Below, piece after piece: positions 37,808 through 49,800 of a DNA stretch of 64,000 nucleotides. Source of the stretch: Mytilus edulis (taxonomy: Eukaryota > Mollusca > Bivalvia > Mytilida > Mytilidae). The position numbers and the translations under genes were made by a program. The stretch is from the NCBI RefSeq assembly GCF_963676685.1, contig NC_092350.1:71736502-71800501 (forward strand), given 5' to 3'. Each line of letters starts with the position of its first letter. Position 1 is the first letter of the stretch. A model generated the notes under the pieces. That model saw nothing but the letters and a program-made list of their open reading frames with translations, was not told the origin of the DNA and ran no database searches.

Positions 37808-40800
37808 GTAAGTAAAAGAATAAGCTAGGTCACTTATATATAGGGTGCTGTAATCGATTTGAAACCAGATAGCTAGTCCGGGTATGCTCTGGCGTCTAAC
37901 GGCTGTTTTACCAGACAAACTGGGGCCGTGGAACTTTTCTGGCAAATCTACCGTAATACGTCAGAGCAATCTAAAATTAAGCGATAGCAAACTTCAGTAG
38001 CTATTTACGTCACATAGATCTTCACTATGTTGGTTCCGCCGATGATATAAATTTAAAGTGAAATACATTTATGTAGGTAATTTCTGTGTAAGTTTAAAAG
38101 GAACTGAACATAACAAAGCAATTGAATAAAAAACCTATTTTATCATATAGGTCTGTAATATTCATCCATTTACATAAAATACATACTATTTATGTATACT
38201 CGTATATAACGCAATTATAAACTAAATATCATAAATATTAGATGCATGTGGTATGATTGCATTGAGGCAACTTTCAGCAAGAGAGATCAGAGACCAAATG
38301 AAATAAAATCACTATTAATATGTACATCTATATGAAAACAGTGAGTATGATATAAAGTGAAAAAAAATTAAGTAACGTAATTTTGTGATTGTGGTTTACC
38401 ATTCATTGATGGCGACACGTGCTTTGAATGTCTTCTTGCGTCATTCGACAAATAAAATATTCACGTGATACATATATATTAAAACCACAATTACATAACA
38501 TTAAGATTATTGTAAAGAATGGATTAAGGTCGTAAGGTACATTGCAGCTACTAATTGTTGTTCACTTTTACGACTTGTGGTTTGCAAAGGCAAAATGGAG
38601 AGAGTAAAATTTGTTTTAACGACATCATCTTTTGAGCGAGTGGCAATTAGGGTTTTCATAAAATAGAAGTTGTCGTTATTATTTTGTTGGTTACGCCAGT
38701 ATTTACTAGGTGAACTGGGTTGTTGCTTTTGCTGTTGTTTTTTTCTTTTGGTTTTTAAGGGGGGGGGTGGTAACTGCCCGATATTTTTTGGTAATACCTG
38801 TTACCTTGTTTTTGCTTTGCTTAATTTCAAATAAAGACATTATTTGTTTTTTTAATTTGGATTAAGATATCATTATCTTGGTATTACAGCTAGGAGGCAG
38901 GTGATAAAATGAAGATTTTGTAAAACTGTAGAGTTCAAGAGGATGAATAGCAACACTAGCGGAAGAGCTGGGTGGTGGTTCGGGAGGGGTGCATAAACAA
39001 TTTTTTTACAAGCCCTTTACAATTTTGGCCACAAAAGATGATTGCATATATAAAATTGAAATATATAAATAGAAAATGCGTTCACATTGTATGCCCCCGC
39101 TTGCATATAACATTAAGATTGTGACACTGTACGTGTTCACTGCCCCCTTTTTTGACATTTTTTCCTATTATGTTTGTTTGTTTTATTCATGCATCGTTGT
39201 CAATGTATGGAATTTGATGTGACTGTCAAACAAGTGAGAGGATAAGCGCTATAAAACCAAATTCAATCCACTATTTTCTACTTAACAAAATGCCTGTACC
39301 AAGTAAGGAATATGACAGTTGTTGTCCATTCGTTTGATGTGTTTGGGCTTTTAGTTTTGCTATTTGATTAGAGACTTTCCGTTTTGAATTTTCCTCATAG
39401 TTCAGTATTTTTTTGATTTTAGTTTTTAATACCGGTCTTCTGTTAACCATAACATCTGACTCATCCATACAGTCCGGTCGAAACTGAAAGCGTGTGTTAT
39501 CGGAAGTTTAAAACTTAATCAGATGCATCTGATTCATGAAGTTATTGTACTTGTCAAATTAGTTGTTGAGTGCGTGTGTATTTCTAAATTTTCGGGAAAA
39601 AAATATCCCTTTATTTTTTCTAGAGAAAAATGAAAAAAAAAACCCACTAAAACGTTTTTTACACAATGAAAGAAGAAAATTCGTAAGGATTCCGTAGTGT
39701 CTACTTTTGCAGGCTCAACAAATATGAGGGAAAAAATCAATCAAAATATAATAATTACTCTCGATACTATATTTTGATTGTAAGAAGCTTCTGTTCAAGT
39801 TTGGTGCAAATCCAGGAAAGTATAAGAAAGTTTTTAAAAAAAACACAGAGTGAATGTATGGTAACTATCCTAACAGTCCATTTAGATGTAAAATACGGGA
39901 AAATGGATTTTTTTTATAAAATTTACTTCTGGATACGGTCACGTTTCTCCAACATTTAGTAATTAGACTAAAATAACATTAGGGATTATGGGGTCCTCTT
40001 AAGGACTGGATATTGACATTTACCTGTAATTCACCTGTTCTTAACCAAAATATTGTCAAAAAAGGTATATATTTTTTAAAGGCATATATATTTTTTAATA
40101 GTCTCCCAAAATTGTAAAAGTCGATATAATCTTACGCAGTGATGTAATTTTTTTATTGTATAAAAAAAAAGATGTGCATGGTACGATAGACAATAAGACA
40201 ACTCTCTACAAGAGACCAAATGACATTGAAGTTACAATTATACATAAAAAAAAAAAAGAAGATGTGGTATGATTGCCAATGAGAAAACTATTCACAAGAG
40301 ACCAACTGACACAGATATTAACAAAGAAAGGTCACCGTACTACGGTCTTCAACGCTGAGCAAAGTTATATCTGTTACGGCCAGAAATCGCCTTTAAATTG
40401 TAGCCAACAAAAGACACATATCAATAGTAAAATTTAACAATATTTAATATACAAAAGTTTACAAAAGGTATTACACAAATATTACTGTTCACTTAACTGT
40501 CATAATATGAGTCCAATCTGTTATCTTTATCTGTATCCGGAAATCTTTCGGAATCCAATTAGAATATTACGTTCACTACTAATGTCACAATCCAGTATGA
40601 TGTTGTTTGTAGAATAAAAGTGTCAATCCAAATGCTGTGAATACTAATGTCTATCAATGTCTATGTCCAAGTTTAATTATGAGAGTTTAACTTTAGTGTC
40701 TGTATATATAGTGTTGTCATGGAAAATTCTAGAACACTCTATAATGGAACATTGTGGAAAATCCTGGAAAGTTACAACGGAAGTTTCTGGAATAACGTAG

Positions 40801-43800
40801 AAGTTTAAATTACGCATCTTTTATAAGGATCATTCAAGAAAGTTCCAATCATTCTGTGATTGTTCCAGTGATTCATAAACTGCACAGTTATAAGATTATT
40901 TGGTAAACAACTATCAGGCCATACAACACAAATTAGGCCAACATAAATAAACATAATAATTACAATATCATAACATATCGCATAGTCAGCTATAAAAGGA
41001 CCCAAGAAGCTTGAGATAAATGTTTATCAACTCAAACGAGAAAACTAACGGCCTAATTTATGTACAATATAATGAACGAAAAACGAATATATTACACAGG
41101 CTCCAACACTCCCCCTTATCTTGAGACATTGGTGCAACAGAACAATAAAAGAACTGTACAAAAACATATATAAGCAACAAATAATCTAGGACTAAATTAT
41201 CAATCACTACACATCCAGTATCCGTTACCGTACGGCCGAAAACATTTTTTTTGCTTTTTTTATATATAATTTTGTCTATTTTTCATAGTAATGTATTATA
41301 GATTACAATGTTTCGATCTTGAATAAAAATTAACATTTTGTATTTTGAGAGCTATTACGAATTCATATATCTTGAGTCATTAAGCCAGTAAACACTATAT
41401 AGATCACGACGCGACGTGATATACCAAATTTGTACCAGCTCTGTTTTCGTGGAAAAAGTGGACAGATATTCGACTGACTCTTTCATCTTTTAAGACAGCA
41501 TACCATGAAAACTGGCTTCGACTCTTGTGATATACAGACAGAACGACTAAGTAGATATGGTTCTTCGCACTAGAAGACAATAGCTTTCGATGACTTTTTA
41601 CATAAATAAAACTTGGCTGTAGATTTTAACATTTACATGTAACACAAATACAAAAATATATCAAGTAATAGAATAAATTACTAAAATGAGGTACAGTCAG
41701 TGAACATTTCGATTTTTCATGTTACTTTTTTAATAAAAAAAAATCTTTTAAAAATAATAATTTCGAGATTATTTCTTAATATTTTTTTATGAAATTTTCA
41801 GTTTGATAAAGAATTCACTTGTCTATATAATGATTTTTTTGTTGAATAACCTTTTTAATTTCGTAAATCAAATACGGATGAAAATAATTAAGTAACAGTT
41901 TCGGGTTATACTCGGACCAAAAATATATGGTTTGTTAATTTTTTGATAGAATTTTTTTTTAACAATATCCCTTTTTACAATATTTTAGTTAAGACCTGAT
42001 AAAGGTGAATTACAGGTAATTATCACGATGCCAGTCCTTATGAGGACCCCCTAATCCCTAATGTTGTTTTAGTCTAATTATCAAATGTTGGAGAAACGTG
42101 ACTAAACCCTGGATACTATCTTATGATCATAAAAAAGCTTATGTCCAAGTTTGGTACAAATCCGGAATAGTTTAAGACAGTGATTTAAATTTCAAAAACT
42201 TTAACCACAGAGTGAATATTTCTGGTCGTCGACGACAACGACGGAATGTAGGATCGCGATGTCTCGCTTTTTCGACTAAAGTCGAAGGCTCGATAAAAGT
42301 ACCATATAATATGGATAACAGTTTAAAATTTATTTTCGTAAATTGTCGACATTAAATTATTGTTAGTTTTTAAGTCGAATGCTGTTATAATCTCACAAAA
42401 TTGTAGTGAGTTAAACATAAAAAATCAACAAAATATAAATAATTTTGCTTTGTTTTATTTCAGCAACGCTTTTCGGACAGTTTCGTGCAATTTAAGAAAT
42501 TCCTGTTTTCCGAAATTTGCAGATTTTCTTTGGTGACAAAATAAAAGGATACGTCCACTTGATTTGAACTTTGGTGGATAAGTGTCTCATTTGGCAATCC
42601 ACTTTATTTTATGCCCCACCTACGATAATAGAGGGGCATTATGTTTTCTGGTCTGTGCGTCCGTTCGTCTGTTGTACCGTCCATCCGTCCATCTGTTCGT
42701 TTATCCGTCTGTCCCGCTTCAGGTTACAGTTTTTGGTCAAGGTTGTTTTTGATGAAGTTGAAGTTCAATCAACTTGAAGCTTAGTACACATGTTCCTTAT
42801 GATATTTTCTTTCTAATTTTAATGCCTAATTATATTTCTTATCCAATTTCACGGTCCATTGAACATGGAAAATGATAATGCGAGTGGGGCATCCGTGTAC
42901 TTTTGACGCATTCTTGTTTATATATATAAGTTCAAGTTCAATCAACTTGAAGCTTAGTACACATGTTCCTTATGATATTTTCTTTCTAATTTTAATGCCT
43001 AATTATAATTCTTATCCAATTTCACGGTCCATTGAACATGGAAAATGATAATGCGAGTGGGGCATCCGTGTACTTTGGACGCATTCTTGTTTATATATAT
43101 AAATGCGTTTTTTTTTTATATGTATGGATATAATTTTTCGTGCAGATAACACATGTACACTTAAAACTAGAACTGAGGACAAATGTGATAGTTTAATATT
43201 CCTATTGTCAACTTTCCATTCTTGAGAAGTAACAAACCTGGCTCTTATTTTGAATGGAGTTTCGTGTCTTAGTTGAATGCATGTCTTTCTCTTTCAACGC
43301 ACCTGGTCAAACTTTGTTTAGTGTATATTCGCCGTATTCAAACTTTTCCCTCATATTTGGGAAGTTGATTTTGTTCTTTCTCCATTTTTATAGTTGGAAA
43401 AATGAGGGTAAGTAAGAACTTTAAAAAGTTTACCTGCAATTCCTCCTTGCAGACATAACGTGGTAAATATGAAATTGTGGATTCATTAATGTTGATGTGT
43501 ACGAATCTTTCGTGGATTATGGATAGATTGCAATTCTGTGGATATTTGATTTCGTATTTCCCCCTAAGTTTGAATACAATCTTATATGAAATTTGTATAA
43601 ATTAAATTCGTGGTCCCACTATACTCACGAAATCAACGAAATTTGGCATCTCACGAATAAGTTGCTGTATTAAAACATGATATAAATAAAAATTTGATCG
43701 ATTCCCAGATGCCTCTATAATAACGGAAGTCATTTTTCCTTTTTTCCAGCCAAACTGTCGATCGAGTTGTGACGAAAGAGGTATATGTTGGAACTACAGA

Positions 43801-46800
43801 GATACCATGTGTTGTCAATAGCTGGCTAGACGAATTATCTTGTATGAACAGAAAAACGAAGACAATGTAGGTATACCGTATACAACGAGGTAAGCTACAC
43901 TGAGTTTAAAAATACCCCTTTGAATTTCTTGTCTAATTACAGATTATCACATGTGTCGTACTTGACCTTCAGCCTATGTCGTCTGGACTTTAGCTGGCCT
44001 GATAAAAACGAAGAATTCCAAAATAACTAGATTTTATTATATAACACATGTATTTGTATTTTCCACCTCTTACACGCTAGGTAAATTCCTATCATGTTCG
44101 ATTCGCCAATTCAGAATCGAATGCGTTCTGGGTAATATTTTCAAAGATGAACACCAAAATACGGAAGCCGATAAGGGCCATTAAAAAAAAATATTTTATG
44201 TCGTAATTACGACATAGCATGTCGTTATTTCGACATAAGATGTCGTTATTACGACATCGCTATGTCGTAATTTCGACATAACATGTCGTTATAACGACAT
44301 CGCTATGTCGTAATTTCGACATATCATGTCGTAATAACGACATCACTATGTCGTTATAACGACATCGCTATGTCGTAATAACGACATCGCTATATATAAA
44401 AGAATATGTATTATGATTGCCAAGAGACTAAATGACACAGATATTAACAACTATACGTCATCATAATGCCCCCAATAATTAAAAAGCCCCCGCATAGTCA
44501 GCTATAAAAGAGGGAGGAAAGATACCAGAGGGAGAGTCCCCGAAATGATGTGTTGCAGACAGTGTTATTATTCAATTATTAGCTCCCTTGGTAAAACTCT
44601 AAATTTCATATTGAATGCATTTTATTGTTAGATAATTTACATGAAGCTTAATAAGTATATATTTGTTAATTGCATAGCTTTTGCTATTTGAATTCATTGG
44701 TTAAAGATATTTATTTATATTGTTAAGTTTAATATTTGCGTCGTCGAAAAATCTTTGGATACCTTCTTTGAATACCTTCAGTGAGAAACTTATATATTTT
44801 ATTAAAAACTTTTAGAGGTGAATAAATTAACTGTTGTCAAATGGCAGTACAGACAGATTAGGTAGATACTACTATATGTGCGAGCCTAACTAGACAGCTA
44901 AACATCCCATCTCCCTCAAAATAAGTGCATACTACATGGCTTCTAATGCTTCTTTCAAACGTTGGGCACGATATTCCCACAACACGTTTCACTTAAAATG
45001 CGACGTCGTAGAGGGTCTTTGCTTTTATTCGGTTTTTTATATTGTTGGTTGATTCTGGTTCTGTTCGTTTTGTGATGTCATTTTATCAAAAAATTACCTC
45101 TAGTTGTGGAAATCGATATAATAATGTTTACCCTTTAAGTTATTTCAACTTAAAATGCAGTACTGTCGCAAGTAATGTAGGAAGGAAAGATGGGACGGAA
45201 GTACATGTATACGGTTCTCATATTTTTTTTTATCATAGGATGTTTAACTTTCAAGTTGCATATCATCTGTCATTGTACAATTTCTATATCTTAATTCATC
45301 CCCAATACAAATATATCTGACACTCTGCAAGTAAATCGAACATTTTTACCCTTGGTTAAATTTGAATAGAATTGTAATTTCCCTGACACATAAGTTGTCG
45401 AAATACACCCCTTGCTCTATTACTTGAACCTTGGCTTGGGAATTATTTACCAAGTCATCTTCAGATATATACATTTTAAAATATAGTAATCGACTCCTGT
45501 GTCGTCCGCGAAAACGGCAAACAAAAATATAATCCCGTTTTTTTTTTAATTCGATGAAACGGTTTTCGTTGCAGTTTGGGATTCATCTTTCAATTACCTC
45601 CATTTCATGCACAAGTTTATATTGACGAAAAGTTCTGGCTTCGCTAGTACAGGAATTACTTCCATCACGAAATAGCAGGACAAATCGCGAAGTAAAACAT
45701 TCCGTTAACTGGTATTAAGTGTTTTGATATTGGTGATTGCACCTAACTGAATTGACGACTTTAAATGATCTATTTCGGAATACTTCCGTAACATAAATTT
45801 CAATTTATTTTACAAAATGGGATTTTCCCCCCATTTCCAAATTCTTTTAAATAAATCGTTAAAAGCTATACAATTAATAAAAATTGCAAAATTTAACCTG
45901 TGTCGAACCTCTTTCCCCGAGCGGAGTCTTTAGCAACATACACTATTTTTTTTCCGGCAGCAATCATTAACATCTTTCTCCAAATTTCATAACACGATTT
46001 GTTTTAATTATCATAAATATTTAATTGAAACTTTAGCACATTTAACGTCGGAAATTAGCGTCTTTGGGATTTTAGACGTTTTCAGACATTTGGAAAAATT
46101 GGCTTCCGTTTTGTAATGTATGGAATCATTTTATTCCTATAAGACCCAAATATGTAGTTAATAAGGAAAGAATCTTGGCATTTTTTACTCTTCGTATATT
46201 TAACTTTTGTTTTGATCAATTATAAAAAAAAATACGCCTTAAACTGCTTTGAAACTGAAATATCAACTTGGACAAAATGGCTACCGTTTGAAAAACGACT
46301 GTGTAGTCAGAAGATTTTATTGAATCAGCAATATCTGAACTCACATGAGGCAAATATTTGTACTTTTGTTAGATATCATTATTGTCTTACTATTCTTATT
46401 CATTTTCTACTATAATATGCAGTCCAGTTAAATGAAATTTGGTAAAATAACGGCTTTAACGCCACAAAGAACCAACACATGTCGTTGTTCCTGTCAAGAA
46501 TCAAGAAAATCAGAGAATAAGAAATAGGATCACTATACATAAGAGTTAAAACAGTTTTTCATAAATGTAACGTTAGATTGGGACATCCGTTTTTTTCACA
46601 TAGCTTTCTTTTTTTTAATCCTCAAATATATATACCAGATATTACTTAGGAGATGATCAAGAGCTGTCAAAACATAATTCAAAACATATATTGAATTTGC
46701 TTTAATATTGGTTCGTGTTTTCTAACATTTTTATTTTGTTTTGAGGATGAAATTTCGAAGATTCTGTTTTAAATACTAGGGGTTGTAGGAACATCGCGCG

Positions 46801-49800
46801 TGCCCAACGTTTGAAAGTAGAAATAGAGCTATCAATACTTCAATACACCCGTATACCAAGAAGCCATGTAGTTTGCGCTAATTTAAAGGGAGATGGAAAG
46901 CTTGGCTTGACTAGGTTGTACAATTTCAGTCCTCTAATAATTCCACATTTCATTCTTCCAGCATGTGTGACAGCATAGCTAATCTACGACCGGTAACTTG
47001 TTAATCTAAACGACTTTGTTTGATTGTACAACCCTAGCACAATGGGCCAAGTTAATCGAAATTGGTATCTATAACATATATAAGTTTCTCACTGAAGGTA
47101 TCCAAAGAAGGTAACCAAAGATTTTGCGACGATGCAAATATTAAACTTTACAATATAAATAAATATCTTCAACCAATGAATTCAAATAGCAAAAGCTATG
47201 CAATTAACAAATATATACTTATTAAGCTTCATGTAAATTATTTAACAATATAATACATTAAATATGAAATTTGAAGTTTTACCAAGGGAGCTAATAATTG
47301 AATAATAACACTGTCTGCCACACAGCATTTCGGGGACTCTCCCTCTGGTAGCTTTCTTCCCTCTTTTATAGCTGACCATGCGGGGGCTTTTATAATTATC
47401 GGGGACATTATGATGACGTATAATTGTTAATTTCTTTCTTGCCAATCATAATACATATTCTTTCAAATATAGCTCGTTATTACGACATAGCTATGTCGTT
47501 AAAACGACATAGTGATGTCGTTATTACGACATGATATGTCGAAATTACGACATAGCGATGTCGTTTTTACGACATGATATGTCGAAATTACGACATAGCG
47601 ATGTCGTTATAACGACATGTTATGTCGAAATTACGACATAGCGATGTCGTAATAACGACATGTTATGTCGAAATTACGACATGCTATGTCGTAATAACGA
47701 CATAAAATATTTTTTTTGAATGGCCCTTATCGGCTTCCGTACCAAAATGTTTTAATCAATTCTTAGATTCCGAATAGCCGACATGTTTGACAGACCGAGT
47801 CTCAAATTACGTAAACATGTGTATGGATTGGAAATAAGGAAATTTGATAGAATTACCAATGAGACAACGTCCAGATAATGTAGATGTTAGCAGCTATAGG
47901 TCACCGTATGGCCTTCAACATAAGCAAAATCAATACCGTATAAAAGTAATAATAGATCTCTACATTGTAAAATGCGAAACATAAAATAACGGCCTTATTT
48001 ATGACATGCTAGTAAAAAACTTGATAAACGATAAACAATATGACACACCACAACCAACAATAAACACTGAATTACAAGATCCTGTCTTTGGACAAGCACA
48101 TATATAATTTGGCGAGGTTAAACATGTTTGTTAGCTCAAATCTTCCCCTCACTTGGAACAGTGGTGTTAAACCGGAAAAAACATAGAAAAACAAACTGAT
48201 CAAAACTCGACAAGCTAATGATACAGAAGTTGATCTACTTAGACCGGTCAACAACCGAGGCCATAAACTAGCTTCGACTTCTCTGTGACATATAGATCTC
48301 CATTGCAACATATACAGTGTCAGCCTTGTGGTGAGGAGCTAAACAGATATAGGTTAGGGAGGCATTTTAGCTTGCAATGGTGTTTTTATACTGCTTGTAT
48401 CGTAATCAATGTTAAAGTACATTCAAATGACTAGTGTAATAATTGTTCTATGTATATTTTTTTATCGTAGAAACGTTACAGAACATAGAAATGAAACAAT
48501 ACAAGAAATCGTTCCCATGGTTATTAAGTTTTGTTGTGCAGGATATACCCTCGAGGGGGACAGATGTGTACAACGTAAGTGCATAAAGTTCAGCAAATTA
48601 AGACCTCGTCTAAGCATTTTAAAAGAGGGGCGAAAGATACCAGAGGGACAGTCAAACTCAAATAAAAAATAAACTGACAATGCCATGGCTAAAAAAGAAA
48701 AGGACAAACAGACAAATAATAGTAATACACAAGACACAACATAGAAAACTAATGACTAAGCAACACGAACCCCAAACTTGGGGTGATCTCAGATGCTCCA
48801 AAAGGGTTGAGAGATCCTGCTCCACATGTTGCACCCGTTGTGTTGTTCATGTTATTACAAAACCCGGTAAATAGTTCAGAAAGGGGACTTTTTCATTTGA
48901 TTTCTAAGGGCGGGTAGAAGGATTTTGAAAATGCATATCCTGGCCTGGTAGGATCTAAAATTAGACATAATACTTTTAATCTGAGCACGCTCTTTCTTTT
49001 TCAGTAAATTGTCACTCTTAACTGTACGAATGATGGCGTCTTTTTTGTGATTCTTTTTTAATGAAGATTTCTACAATTTTTATTGTAAAAATTACTAATA
49101 AAATTGTATATACTATCAAAACTATATATACATGTATATATACTAACTTATCTTATGTCATACAAAATTTACATGTCACTTATTTTACATCTTTTAACAT
49201 GCGAATGTGAAATTTATCCAAGCCAATATTCACGGAAAAAATTTAAGGGACGGATAAGCCTTAAAGTTTACATATTTCAGGGTTCCCATTTCATCCCAAG
49301 GTTGTTGCAGCTTTAGAGCTTAGGTTCTAAAGAAATATATGTTTACTTCTTTCCTCGACTTATGTTCCTTTGTGTACTAATATATAATAGCTAGCATCCT
49401 CTGTGTATAGTTGTATCTGCAGTGGTTTAAGTGTAGAAGATATGTGTTTTTCTAACAGAACAATTCAAATCTCAGACTTTTGGAAGCTTTACAGATACGG
49501 ATTAAGGGGATCAAGGTATCCCCTTCATTTTTGTGGGAACATTTGTGGTTGATTATATATGGAATCACTGAGGCATGACTGGAGCGGACCCCTTTTAGGC
49601 AGTTAGTGTCCCATCCCTCCTAATGAAAATGTCTGTCGGCAAGGGATGCTACATACGTTAGAACAATATTACTTTATTTAAAAGATTTCCCAACATTTAA
49701 CAATAATGCATTAAATTAAAAAAAAAACTGCTTCAATTTCGTCTTTAACTAATACCTTTCCTTTCTTATCTTATTAACACAGAAACTACAACCACAACAA

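Larger units (their letters stand above)
44162..47739. mobile_element. 3.6 kb palindromic element with TA flanks and terminal palindrome arrays
   Basis: Ends 'cggaagccgataagggccat' and 'tggcccttatcggcttccg' are perfect inverted repeats with TA just outside each (44160-61, 47740-41). Arms continue inward: arrays of ATGTCGT..ACGACAT palindromes (44198-44391 and 47474-47704), then 'agaatatgtattatgattgc', 'gtccccgaaatg', 'agctcccttggtaaaactc' and 'tttcaaacgttgggcacg', each inverted on the right down to about 46780. Arms are roughly 0.8-0.95 kb, diverged and interrupted, around a 1.8 kb centre with no recognisable transposase. It lies in intron 2 of the EMI gene. Confidence 0.85.

Noticed and set aside
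44990-46780. Transposase in the centre of the palindromic element
   Set aside because: Only ORFs of 92 and 67 residues with no catalytic or DNA-binding motif I can see.
48409-48672. 87-residue ORF as a separate gene
   Set aside because: It contains exon 3 of the EMI gene and runs on into intron and the Penelope-like tail repeat.
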